DNA of 64,000 nt from Maribacter sp. PR1 (lineage in GTDB: Bacteria; Bacteroidota; Bacteroidia; Flavobacteriales; Flavobacteriaceae): contig NZ_JAQPCG010000008.1 in assembly GCF_028464145.1 (NCBI RefSeq), positions 62,001 to 126,000 on the forward strand, read 5' to 3'. Shown in pieces: positions 53,268 through 61,193 of this stretch (position 1 is the first letter of the stretch; each line of letters begins with the position of its first letter). Below the pieces are notes generated by a model. It ran no database searches. It was not told the DNA's origin and saw nothing but the letters and a program-made list of their open reading frames with translations. The position numbers were made by a program, and so were the translations under genes.

Positions 53268-53795
53268 ATGAACGAGGGTGTTCAATTTGAACCACTTGAA
53301 CCAGGTTTTTACAATACCTATATTGAAATAGGAACAAGAGCTTATAATCAACATTACAGACACTTATGGCCAAATGGGGATACCACAACTTATATACAAA
53401 ACAGCTTTACCCATGAAGTCTTATTAAAAGAGGAGCAGGACTTGGATACCGCCCTATATCTAATTAAGTCAGACCACACTTATGTTGGAATATTAAAGAT
53501 TACACTGAATAAAGAAATTCTAGAATACAGGAATCATCAAGCACTCTATTTAGATAAAATTTACCTTCTCAAAGAATTTTCCGGAAAGGGAATTGGAAAA
53601 GAGTGCCTTCAATTTGTTGGAAACATCGCCACTAAACTTTCTAAAAAAGTAGTATTCTTAGAGTCTATGCAAAAAGGGAAGGCGTTACCATTTTATTTGG
53701 CCAATAAATTTTCCATAGTTGACAACACCAAAGTACCCTTCGAAAATGTTATCGAAGAAGAAAAGTCAATGTATTTATTAATGAAAAAAATATAG
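53268..53795 (+). CDS. GNAT family N-acetyltransferase
   Basis: 175 residues from ATG 53268 (MNEGVQFEPLEPGFY). The open frame extends upstream into the redoxin gene, but no good start exists there. The acetyl-CoA-binding signature is YLLKEFSGKGIGKECLQFV (pattern QxxGxG with GKGIGK, about 103-121), with LYLDKIYLL as strand 4. The substrate is unknown. It is probably co-transcribed with the redoxin gene; a TTG at 53241 is a weaker alternative start. Confidence 0.88.
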   Translation: MNEGVQFEPLEPGFYNTYIEIGTRAYNQHYRHLWPNGDTTTYIQNSFTHEVLLKEEQDLDTALYLIKSDHTYVGILKITLNKEILEYRNHQALYLDKIYLLKEFSGKGIGKECLQFVGNIATKLSKKVVFLESMQKGKALPFYLANKFSIVDNTKVPFENVIEEEKSMYLLMKKI

Positions 53796-53799
53796 ACTC

Positions 53800-54336
53800 C
53801 TACCAACCCTTTCTTATTGCTAAATTCTCAATATGGGCGAAATGATGATTGCCATGCCAGGCATATTTGCCAATATTTTCTGCCACGGTAACCTTAGTAT
53901 CTCCATCAGGATGCATGTAGCCCTTGTTGAAGTCCGATTCACTTAAACCTTTTAACAAATAAACTAGTTTTGTATGAAGCGCCAGTAAATAATCTAGGGA
54001 AATTTCTATTGGAGCGGTTCGGGAATCAAACAAATTGCTCCATTTCTTTTCCTCATAGGCCTTGATTAGAGGTTCTTCTTCTGTAAGTGCCCATTTGAAT
54101 CGGGTATAGCTATGGTGATGGCTGTCTGCAATATGATGAACCAATTGCCGGACCGTCCAACCATCTTGTCTATAAGGAGTTTCCAACTGTTCCTCATCCA
54201 ATTTCAGCACTAGGCCACTCAGTTTCTCTGGTAAGTGTTCTAATTCCCTTATCCAAGATTCCCTATACTCCTTTGTAATGACCTTTGGACAATGAAAATG
54301 TCCTATGGGGTAGCGCAATTTTTCCAAATCTTCCAT
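53800..54336 (-). CDS. YfiT/DinB-like putative metal-dependent hydrolase or bacillithiol transferase
   Basis: 178 residues, a DinB four-helix bundle. The opening LEKLRYPIGHFHCP and the three metal-binding His positions (His67 in QLVHHIADSH; the pair in WHGNHHFAHI near 160 and 164) match YfiT. YfiT-type proteins are nickel-binding hydrolases or thiol transferases. It lies in a cluster with other thiol and redox genes, convergent with the GNAT gene. Confidence 0.9.
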   Translation of the reverse strand: MEDLEKLRYPIGHFHCPKVITKEYRESWIRELEHLPEKLSGLVLKLDEEQLETPYRQDGWTVRQLVHHIADSHHHSYTRFKWALTEEEPLIKAYEEKKWSNLFDSRTAPIEISLDYLLALHTKLVYLLKGLSESDFNKGYMHPDGDTKVTVAENIGKYAWHGNHHFAHIENLAIRKGW

Positions 54337-54435
54337 TTCTTAAATTTAAAAACTTTAATAGACTTTTAACCTTAATATTCCCTTAATACTATTAATAATC
54401 TAGTAATTTTATAGGGTTATTAAAAATAAAATAAA

Positions 54436-55074
54436 ATGGCAACAATACGATTAGGTGATAAAGCACCGGATTTTACAGCGGACAGTTCAATGGGAACTAT
54501 AAATTTATATGATTATTTAGGAGATAGTTGGGGAATATTGTTCTCTCACCCTGCAGACTTTACTCCTGTTTGCACCACTGAACTGGGAACCGCAGCGAAC
54601 TTTAAACCGGAATTTGATAAAAGAAATGTGAAAATGTTGGCGCTAAGCGTAGACGGTGCGGCATCACACAACGAATGGATCAAGGATATTAACGAGGTAC
54701 AGAAGACAACAGTCAACTTTCCCATAATTGCGGATGAGGACAAAAAAGTCTCCACACTCTACGATATGATTCACCCAAAAGCGGATAGCAATCTTACGGT
54801 GCGTTCCGTATTTATTATTGCACCGGATAAATCCGTAAAACTGATTCTTACTTATCCAGCCTCTACAGGAAGAAATTTTTACGAGTTACTAAGAGTGATA
54901 GATTCATTACAGCTAACAGCGTATCACAAGGTGGCAACACCTGCTAATTGGGAACATGGCAACGATGTTGTCGTAAGCCCAGCAATTTCAACTGATGAGG
55001 CCAAGGAAATGTTTACCAAAGGTGTCGAAGAAATAAAACCTTATTTGAGAATGACACCTGACCCAACTGCATAA
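54436..55074 (+). CDS. 1-Cys peroxiredoxin (Prx6 type)
   Basis: 212 residues. The peroxidatic Cys is in HPADFTPVCTTELG (about 38-51), with the catalytic Thr and Arg (TVRSVFII) in place. It is the only Cys in the protein, so it is a 1-Cys enzyme. The C-terminal dimerisation extension (AYHKVATPANWEHGNDVVVSP) is typical of Prx6. It reduces H2O2 and organic hydroperoxides in the cytoplasm with an external thiol as resolving partner. A single gene, adjacent to the YfiT-like gene. Confidence 0.95.
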   Translation: MATIRLGDKAPDFTADSSMGTINLYDYLGDSWGILFSHPADFTPVCTTELGTAANFKPEFDKRNVKMLALSVDGAASHNEWIKDINEVQKTTVNFPIIADEDKKVSTLYDMIHPKADSNLTVRSVFIIAPDKSVKLILTYPASTGRNFYELLRVIDSLQLTAYHKVATPANWEHGNDVVVSPAISTDEAKEMFTKGVEEIKPYLRMTPDPTA

Positions 55075-55165
55075 TTAATAGATTAAGGCCTTGCCGTTAT
55101 ATATTGCTGAAATCCTTAATATTAAGATAACGTTGTAAAAAGCTATTAATTAAATATTTATGTAC

Positions 55166-55173
55166 TATCTTCG
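55166..55173 (+). promoter_or_regulatory. -7 promoter element of the cold-shock gene (TATCTTCG)
   Basis: TATCTTCG is the common TAnnTTcG variant of the Bacteroidota -7 box, 30 nt before the csp ATG. The AT-rich leader could fold with temperature, but this is not shown. Confidence 0.5.
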
Positions 55174-55203
55174 CGCTTTAATTAATATATAATTTTTTCT
55201 ATT

Positions 55204-55398
55204 ATGAGTAAAGGAACAGTAAAATTCTTCAACGATTCCAAAGGTTATGGTTTCATCACTGAAGATGGTTCAAACACAGATCATTTTGTACACATTTCTG
55301 GCTTAATCGACGAAGTTCGTGAAGGTGATGTTGTAGAATTTGAACTACAACAAGGTAAAAAAGGATTGAACGCCGTTAATGTGAAAGTTGTTGACTAG
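55204..55398 (+). CDS. Cold-shock protein (CspA family)
   Basis: 64 residues, one cold-shock domain. RNP1 is in GTVKFFNDSKGYGFI (lysine and aromatic residues on the surface) and RNP2 is DHFVHISGL, followed by GDVVEFELQQGKKGLNAVNV. It binds single-stranded RNA/DNA and melts RNA structure. A perfect terminator follows 27 nt after the stop. Microprotein genes lie immediately downstream. Confidence 0.96.
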   Translation: MSKGTVKFFNDSKGYGFITEDGSNTDHFVHISGLIDEVREGDVVEFELQQGKKGLNAVNVKVVD

Positions 55399-55425
55399 GT
55401 AACGTATAAACTTTTTTATAGTTCT

Positions 55426-55450
55426 AAAGCCCGGATTTTTTCCGGGCTTT
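55426..55450 (+). terminator. Rho-independent terminator of the cold-shock gene
   Basis: A perfect 10-bp stem AAAGCCCGGA / TCCGGGCTTT with a 5-T loop, followed by a T-rich tail. Confidence 0.9.
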
Positions 55451-55537
55451 TATTTTTAATAAAAATCAACGCAACCTTTTAAACCTTTTGAATCTCTCTA
55501 TTAAACAATCTCAGTTTCCCCAATATAAAACTGACCT

Positions 55538-55624
55538 ATGAATACTTTTTTCGGCGTACTTCTTCTTCTTATACTCGTTAATATAGCTATGTTGGCAACT
55601 AGTTTGAGAAAGAAAAAAAATTAA
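55538..55624 (+). CDS. Membrane microprotein (28 residues), first of a tandem pair
   Basis: Codons run ATG to TAA for 28 residues: Met-Asn-Thr, a hydrophobic segment FFGVLLLLILVNIAMLATS, then a basic RKKKN tail. That is one membrane span with the positively charged end inside. It lies between the csp terminator and a hairpin at 55805-55830. The next microORF shows the same pattern: Asn in the middle of the helix, Ser near its end and a Lys-Lys tail (N-x3-L-x2-S-x3-K-K). That similarity, at this short length, argues for real genes. Function unknown. Confidence 0.5.
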   Translation: MNTFFGVLLLLILVNIAMLATSLRKKKN

Positions 55625-55719
55625 ACACTTTATATATCACAAAGTAGGGTTTTCAAAGAACAAATTGTTATCCATTTAGAGAAGGAAACATTTTGGCTAA
55701 CCTTTTATCCCTATTCCCC

Positions 55720-55803
55720 ATGAAAATATTCTTAGCTATAATTATGTTGCTGGTTTTGTTCAATGCTATCTTATTGTTTGCCAGCTACCATAGCAAAAAA
55801 TAA
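55720..55803 (+). CDS. Membrane microprotein (27 residues), second of a tandem pair
   Basis: 27 residues: MKIFLAIIMLLVLFNAI then LLFASYHSKK. Like its upstream neighbour (95 nt away), it has a hydrophobic span containing Asn, with Ser at the membrane end and a Lys-Lys tail. A hairpin begins 2 nt after the stop codon, consistent with a transcript ending here. It may be a regulator or stabiliser of a membrane complex. Function unknown. Confidence 0.5.
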   Translation: MKIFLAIIMLLVLFNAILLFASYHSKK

Positions 55804-55804
55804 A

Positions 55805-55830
55805 AAACCTCTGTTTAAGACCAGAGGTTT
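55805..55830. terminator. Bidirectional terminator between the microproteins and the PPIase gene
   Basis: AAACCTCTG / CAGAGGTTT stem (9 bp) with an 8-nt loop. The minus-strand side has a long U-rich run, so it is strong for the PPIase gene; it also closes the microprotein region on the plus strand. Confidence 0.8.
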
Positions 55831-55855
55831 CTTGTATTTATCAATTAAAGAAAGG

Positions 55856-56788
55856 TTATCCAACCCTCATCAATTCCACATCGAAAATAAGTGTGGCATC
55901 TGGAGGGATAACACCTCCGGCACCCGCACTTCCATAAGCCAACTCAGAGGGTATTACAAAACGGGCCTTATCACCAACTTGCAATAACGAGATACCTTCG
56001 TCCCAACCTGGAATAACTTGACCTATTCCCAATTGAAATTCAATGGGTGAATTCCTTTTATAAGAAGAATCGAATACCTGACCGTCGGTTAAGGAACCTT
56101 CATAATGAACAGCTACTTTCTTTCCCTTTTCCGCTTTCGGTCCATCTCCTTTTTGAATCATCTTATATCGAAGTCCGGATTCTGTCTCATCGAATCCAGA
56201 AGAAATTTTATCCAACGCAGCAGCTTGTGCAGCTTTTGCAGCCGCTAATCGTTCCTCTTTCGATGCTACAAATGAATCAAAGGCCTTAACAGCATCCCAT
56301 GCTTTAGCTTCCTCCCCGACCCTAAGAATTTCAAGAGATTCAATGGTATCCCCTTGGGCTATGTCGTCTACCACTTCCTGTCCAGCAGCAACATTTCCAA
56401 AAACAGTGTGCTTTCCATCTAACCACGGAGTAGGCACATGGGTTATAAAAAATTGACTGCCATTAGTTCCAGGTCCTGCATTTGCCATTGATAATACCCC
56501 AGGACCGCTGTGCTTTAATTCAGGATGAAACTCATCATCAAATTTATAACCGGCATCGCCAGTACCCGTTCCTTGTGGACAACCTCCCTGAACCATAAAA
56601 TCGGGAATTACCCTATGAAATTTCAATCCATCATAATAAGGTTCTCCTAAGTCTTTTACCGAATTTTTCTTTTTACCTTCGGCCAAGGCCACAAAATTTC
56701 CAACTGTTCCCGGCGTTTTATCATAGGTAAGTTTTACCAATATTTCGCCCTTTGAAGTATTGAACTTTGCGTATAATCCGTCTTCCAT
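55856..56788 (-). CDS. Cyclophilin-FKBP fusion peptidyl-prolyl isomerase
   Basis: 310 residues joining two unrelated isomerase folds. The cyclophilin domain (about 1-155) has [19 protein letters not shown] and [10 protein letters not shown]. An Ala/Lys-rich linker (about 160-212) is followed by an FKBP domain (about 215-310) with [36 protein letters not shown] and ELAYGSAG. No signal peptide is present, so it is probably cytosolic. It catalyses cis-trans isomerisation of prolyl bonds during folding. The promoter has a TAACTTTG element. Confidence 0.95.
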   Translation of the reverse strand: MEDGLYAKFNTSKGEILVKLTYDKTPGTVGNFVALAEGKKKNSVKDLGEPYYDGLKFHRVIPDFMVQGGCPQGTGTGDAGYKFDDEFHPELKHSGPGVLSMANAGPGTNGSQFFITHVPTPWLDGKHTVFGNVAAGQEVVDDIAQGDTIESLEILRVGEEAKAWDAVKAFDSFVASKEERLAAAKAAQAAALDKISSGFDETESGLRYKMIQKGDGPKAEKGKKVAVHYEGSLTDGQVFDSSYKRNSPIEFQLGIGQVIPGWDEGISLLQVGDKARFVIPSELAYGSAGAGGVIPPDATLIFDVELMRVG

Positions 56789-56810
56789 TTTACTATTTTT
56801 AAATGAGCCG

Positions 56811-56818
56811 CAAAGTTA
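56811..56818 (-). promoter_or_regulatory. -7 promoter element of the PPIase fusion gene (TAACTTTG)
   Basis: CAAAGTTA on the plus strand reads TAACTTTG on the minus strand, an exact TAnnTTTG match, 22 nt before the ATG. Confidence 0.55.
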
Positions 56819-56862
56819 CATAAAAGTTGGTAGTTGGCATTCTAATTTCAATGAATACAGAC

Positions 56863-58272
56863 TTAGTTTTCCAGAGTTAAGCCGTACTTATCAACAAGGT
56901 AAATTAAACTTGTCATAGATGCTGCACCTAATTCCAACTCCCTTTTATTTACATGTTCAAAGGTATCATTTTCAGCATGATGATAATCGAAATAGCGTTG
57001 GGAATCTGGCCGTAATCCAGCAAGCATTATATTTTCATTCTTTAACGGTCCAATATCGGCACCGCTTCCCCCTTTTTTGAACATATGAACAAGATAAGGC
57101 TCAAATAGCCCCTGCCAACTCTTAATTTTTTCCAAACTGGAATCCGGTCCATCAAAAGTAAAACCACGCGGTGTAAATCCACCTGAATCGCTTTCTAGGG
57201 CAAAAATATGCATCTCACTCTTACTTTCAGCTACTTTAGCATATTCTGTACCTCCCCTTAATCCATTTTCCTCATTCATAAATAAGACAACTCTTATGGT
57301 CCTCTTCGGTTTATATCCTGTTTCTTTTATAAGGTTCAATACTTCCATACTTTGAACACAACCCGCTCCATCATCATGAGATCCATCACCTAAATCCCAA
57401 GAATCTAAATGCCCTCCAACGACCATAACCTCCTTTGGATACGTACTTCCGGTAATTTCACCAATGACATTATAGGATTCTACGTCCGCATACTGCTTAC
57501 AATTTTGCTTAAAATAAAATTGTATACTCGGATTCAATTTAAGCGTTGTGCTCAAAAGTTCTGCAGCATTGGTACTAATGGCCGCAGCTGGTATCCTTTT
57601 GTTTTCCGGTACATCCCCGTAACTCATGGAACCCGTATGCGGATAGTCGTCGAGTCTTAAATTCATGGACCTAACAATTACACCCAAAGCACCATATTTT
57701 GCAGCTTCCATTGCACCTGCATAACGTTGGTCCACACATCCCGAATAAGCCGAAAAAGTGTTTATTTGGGTGGGGTCCATAGGTCTATTGTAAAAAACAA
57801 TTTTCCCTTTGATTTTTTCCTCTCCTAGTTCAGCCAATTCCTCAATAGCTCTGACCTCGATTAGTTCCGATTTAACCCCGGTAGGAGGCGTTGGCACTGA
57901 CCCCCCGAGTGCGACAATTGGAATATTTGTAGTAACCCCGGGCGATGTTTCAAAGTAAGCAAATTCAGGAGTTCCCCGCACCCATTTGGGAACCATAACC
58001 GGTTGTAACCAAACATTATCCAAACCTATTGAGTCTAACTGTTGTTTGGTATAGTTGACTGCCCTCTGCGCTTGAATTGAACCCGACAATCGTCCTCCAA
58101 TCTGGTTAGATAGATAGTTAAGCCAATCATAGGACTTACCTTTTGTAAGTGCTGTATTATAAATAGCCTTTATTTGTTCTTCATCGGTCTTTTGGGCATG
58201 TCCCAGTTGAATAAAAATAAAACAAATTAGGATTAGATCAATCTTCCTTTTCACTACGTAGTTGATTTTCAT
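56863..58272 (-). CDS. Secreted M28-family metallopeptidase with PA domain
   Basis: 469 residues. The signal peptide (hydrophobic about 11-25) ends QLGHAQ. A protease-associated (PA) domain (about 115-255) sits before the M28 catalytic domain, which has the zinc ligands in GGHLDSWDLGDGSHDDGAG (His/Asp pair), Glu-Glu in FMNEENGLRGG, Asp in ESDSGGF, and the final His in YFDYHHAENDTF. This is an aminopeptidase or carboxypeptidase-like exopeptidase acting outside the cytoplasm. Its ATG lies 35 nt inside the end of the PPK2 gene, so the two are co-transcribed. Confidence 0.94.
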   Translation of the reverse strand: MKINYVVKRKIDLILICFIFIQLGHAQKTDEEQIKAIYNTALTKGKSYDWLNYLSNQIGGRLSGSIQAQRAVNYTKQQLDSIGLDNVWLQPVMVPKWVRGTPEFAYFETSPGVTTNIPIVALGGSVPTPPTGVKSELIEVRAIEELAELGEEKIKGKIVFYNRPMDPTQINTFSAYSGCVDQRYAGAMEAAKYGALGVIVRSMNLRLDDYPHTGSMSYGDVPENKRIPAAAISTNAAELLSTTLKLNPSIQFYFKQNCKQYADVESYNVIGEITGSTYPKEVMVVGGHLDSWDLGDGSHDDGAGCVQSMEVLNLIKETGYKPKRTIRVVLFMNEENGLRGGTEYAKVAESKSEMHIFALESDSGGFTPRGFTFDGPDSSLEKIKSWQGLFEPYLVHMFKKGGSGADIGPLKNENIMLAGLRPDSQRYFDYHHAENDTFEHVNKRELELGAASMTSLIYLVDKYGLTLEN

Positions 58273-59125
58273 AAGCGTCTAAATTAGCCATTATTTCATC
58301 TTCCAGCACCTGCTCCTTGATATCTTTATACTTTTTTAACCTTTCTAAAAGTATCTTGGCTACGATGACACGGGCCGCCTTTTTATTATCCGCAGGAATG
58401 GTATACCATGGAGCATGTTCTTTGGTTGTATTGTTAATGGCTTCTTCATAGCAATATCTATACTTATTCCAAAGCTTTCTTTCCTTTAAATCTCCTGGAG
58501 AAAATTTCCAATGCTTTTCTCGTATGGAGAGCCTTCTTAAAAGCCTCTGACGTTGTTCTTCTTTAGAAAGATTAAGGAAAAACTTAAAGATTATAGTACC
58601 ATTCTCATGGAGATGCCTTTCAAAATTATTAATCTGCTCGAACCTTTTTTCCCAGAATTTTTCATCAATATCTTCCACCTCATGAATACCTGGAATACGT
58701 TCACTTAAAATATACTCCGGATGAACTCTAGTTACGAGTACATTCTCGTAATGTGTTCTATTAAATACTCCAAATTTACCCTTGGCAGGTAGTGCCAAAT
58801 AATGACGCCATAGGTAATTGTGGTCCAATTCCAATTCGGTGGGTACCTTAAAACTATGTACCTGTACGCCTCTTACATTAAAGTCCTTGAAAACTTCTCG
58901 TATTAAACTATCTTTTCCCGCCGTATCCATTCCTTGAAGACAGATTAGGACGCTATACTTGTTATGGGCATAAAGTGTATCCTGAAATTCTCCAAGATCC
59001 CTCCTAATCTTTTTGAGATCTTTTTTTAATTTTTTATCACTTCGCCCAAAATCCTCAAGGGTGGCTACATCCGCTATTTTAAGTTTTCCCTTTACCCTGT
59101 ACTGCTCCGTATTTATATAATCCAT
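58238..59125 (-). CDS. Polyphosphate kinase 2 family protein
   Basis: 295 residues, one PPK2 domain. Walker A is GMDTAGKDS (65-73), followed by the lid-type RTHYENVLVTRVHPE (about 123-137) and a kinase-like LRRLSIREKHWKFSPGDLKER near 190-210. The enzyme transfers phosphate between polyphosphate and nucleotides, making NTPs in the direction of polyphosphate use. Its 3' end overlaps the M28 peptidase gene by 35 nt. The single-domain form resembles the class of PPK2 that can phosphorylate both mono- and diphosphates. Confidence 0.94.
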   Translation of the reverse strand: MDYINTEQYRVKGKLKIADVATLEDFGRSDKKLKKDLKKIRRDLGEFQDTLYAHNKYSVLICLQGMDTAGKDSLIREVFKDFNVRGVQVHSFKVPTELELDHNYLWRHYLALPAKGKFGVFNRTHYENVLVTRVHPEYILSERIPGIHEVEDIDEKFWEKRFEQINNFERHLHENGTIIFKFFLNLSKEEQRQRLLRRLSIREKHWKFSPGDLKERKLWNKYRYCYEEAINNTTKEHAPWYTIPADNKKAARVIVAKILLERLKKYKDIKEQVLEDEIMANLDAYENQLRSEKED

Positions 59126-59319
59126 GCTGAAATATAAAGTTTTAATCGATGAACCGTTCTCAAATGTTAAAAAAAATAGTGCTTTACCAAGGGAAATGTG
59201 CTATTTGTCCGATAAACGAGCGAGTAAGGTATTCGGTCGAAAAAATAATAAACCACAACTTTCAATACTTAATTTTACCGCTGTAAAGTCCCAAATTTTA
59301 CAACTTAATACGCCTATCT

Positions 59320-60012
59320 ATGTCCAAAACATATAGAACCCTTTCACTGCTTCTAGTTTTGTTATCGCTTACTTCGTTTAAAAGTGATAAGGAATGCCAA
59401 TACGCCGGTGCTAATATTGATTTTGTAAAATCACAAACGGAAAAGGCTTTGGAAAATATTGATATAAATATTTTGAGATATCATGCCTTTAAAGCGATAA
59501 GCGCAATTCAAAAAACTGAAAAAAAACTATCCAATTGCGGCTGTATATTTGCGGAGGAAGGACTCCAGAATAGTATTAAAAATTTAAAATTAGCCACGAA
59601 GGAGGAGAACATAGATGTTGCAAAGGATTTGTTATCGATGTCGCTGGAAAGTACTATAGAAAGTCTAAACCAACTAAAGGAGCATGAATTTCACAGAAAT
59701 GTCAGTACAGCCCGGAGTAACGAAATAACTTCCAAGGAATTCGAAAATGGTAATTCTACCACGTATAAACCTGTAAAGGCAATCTACACGAAAATTGACC
59801 AATCTTTAGAAAAATACAGGAATTCATTAAACACGGTTGTGGAAACCGTGGATTGTAAAGAAGCCCACAGTTTCACAAAAAACATCGTTGAACAATGCGA
59901 AAATCAACTCCTTAGTGAAACCCTCACCGAAGGTAAAAAGTATTATTATTTAAGGACAAAAGAGATTACCCTTGGCGCTATGGAGCTGCTTAACGATTGT
60001 GTAAGCAAATAA
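59320..60012 (+). CDS. Secreted helical protein with paired cysteines, unknown function
   Basis: 230 residues. The signal peptide covers about 1-20 (SLTSFKS). The mature part is helical with six Cys: Cys near 26, the CGC near 72-74, and three further Cys near 177, 192 and 227, suggesting disulfides in the periplasm. Charged heptad-like helices (EKALENIDINILRYHAFKAI; NLKLATKEENIDVAKDLL) dominate. It is convergent with the response-regulator gene 8 nt away. I do not recognise a family. Confidence 0.78.
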   Translation: MSKTYRTLSLLLVLLSLTSFKSDKECQYAGANIDFVKSQTEKALENIDINILRYHAFKAISAIQKTEKKLSNCGCIFAEEGLQNSIKNLKLATKEENIDVAKDLLSMSLESTIESLNQLKEHEFHRNVSTARSNEITSKEFENGNSTTYKPVKAIYTKIDQSLEKYRNSLNTVVETVDCKEAHSFTKNIVEQCENQLLSETLTEGKKYYYLRTKEITLGAMELLNDCVSK

Positions 60013-60020
60013 TTCCAGGA

Positions 60021-61184
60021 CTATTTACTGGCAAAAAGCTTTACGTCCTCTTCGGACACTTCTTCACCTCCTAAAATAATGAGTCTCTCAACCACATTTC
60101 TAAGCTCTCTTATATTACCTGTCCAATCATAGGCTTTCAATAGCCCTGTTGCCTTATCGGAAAATGTTTTGGCGGGCATACCCTGTTCCTTAGTAATTTT
60201 CTCTGAAAAGTGATTGATTAACAAGGGAATATCACCCCTTCTTTCATTGAGGCTAGGTACCTTTATTAAAATAACGGCTAATCTGTGATAAAGGTCCTCG
60301 CGAAACCTGCCGTCCTCTATCTCCTTCTGTAGGTTTTTATTTGTGGCAGCGAGTACCCTAACATCTACTTTAATATCCTTGTCAGTACCTACCCTTGATA
60401 TTTTATTTTCCTGTAAGGCCCTTAGTACCTTAGCTTGTGCGGAAAGACTCATATCCCCGATTTCATCCAAAAATATAGTACCCTTATTGGCCGCTTCAAA
60501 TTTCCCGGCCCTATCTTTTACTGCTGAGGTAAACGCCCCTTTAACATGGCCGAACAACTCACTCTCGATTAACTCGGAAGGAATCGCAGCACAGTTCACT
60601 TCAATAAATGGAGCTTTACTGCGGGAACTCTTCTCATGCAACCAATGAGCCACTAATTCCTTTCCAGTTCCGTTAGCACCCGTGATAAGAACCCTTGCAT
60701 CAGTTGGTGCGACTTTTTCTATTATATCTTTTATTGCGGAAATCTCATCGCTTTCCCCAATCATTTCATAATTTTTACTGACTTTCTTTTTTAGAATTTT
60801 GTTTTCAACCACTAAATCCTTTCGGTCCAGGGCATTTCGAACAGTTGTCAATAACCGATTTAAATCGGGCGGTTTGGATATATAATCGAAAGCTCCCAAT
60901 CGCATTGTGTTTACAGCAGTATCTAAATCTCCGTGCCCGGAAATCATAATAAAGGGTATTTCTGGCTTAATTTTTCTTGCAGCTTCCAATACCTCAACAC
61001 CATCCATTTTAGGCATTTTAATATCGCATAAGACCAGGTCGTAGTCATTATTTTTTATTGTTTCCAGCCCCTTTAGACCATCTTCGGCTTCCTCCACCAT
61101 ATAAGCATCACTTTCTTCCGAAAGGATTTTAACCAATACCCTTCTAATTGCCGCTTCATCTTCTATTACTAAAATTTTTGACAT
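60021..61184 (-). CDS. Sigma-54-type response regulator lacking a DNA-binding domain
   Basis: 387 residues. The receiver domain (1-120) has the acidic pocket, phospho-acceptor Asp54 (CDIKMP) and Lys104. The AAA+ sigma-54 interaction domain (about 140-385) has Walker A GANGTGKE (169-176), Walker B TIFLDEIGD (236-244) and the arginine-finger region DGRFREDLYHRLA. The sigma-54 contact loop reads GAFTSA (216-221) rather than GAFTGA. The protein ends near residue 387 without the usual Fis-type helix-turn-helix, so it may act without binding DNA directly. It is the last gene of an operon with DUF6268, MscS and an ABC permease. No histidine kinase is in the window. Confidence 0.92.
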   Translation of the reverse strand: MSKILVIEDEAAIRRVLVKILSEESDAYMVEEAEDGLKGLETIKNNDYDLVLCDIKMPKMDGVEVLEAARKIKPEIPFIMISGHGDLDTAVNTMRLGAFDYISKPPDLNRLLTTVRNALDRKDLVVENKILKKKVSKNYEMIGESDEISAIKDIIEKVAPTDARVLITGANGTGKELVAHWLHEKSSRSKAPFIEVNCAAIPSELIESELFGHVKGAFTSAVKDRAGKFEAANKGTIFLDEIGDMSLSAQAKVLRALQENKISRVGTDKDIKVDVRVLAATNKNLQKEIEDGRFREDLYHRLAVILIKVPSLNERRGDIPLLINHFSEKITKEQGMPAKTFSDKATGLLKAYDWTGNIRELRNVVERLIILGGEEVSEEDVKLFASK

Positions 61185-61193
61185 AACTTCTTT

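Noticed and set aside
55763-55987. 74-codon plus-strand frame running into the FKBP region
   Set aside because: It crosses a terminator and is antisense to the conserved FKBP domain; the 27-residue microprotein frame fits better.
59124-59336. 70-codon plus-strand reading frame between PPK2 and the secreted helical protein gene
   Set aside because: It starts inside the PPK2 start region and overlaps the next signal-peptide gene in another frame; composition and residue pattern are not protein-like.
60012-60021. Lost helix-turn-helix of the sigma-54-type regulator by frameshift
   Set aside because: The next gene ends 8 nt beyond the stop, leaving no room for another domain in any frame.
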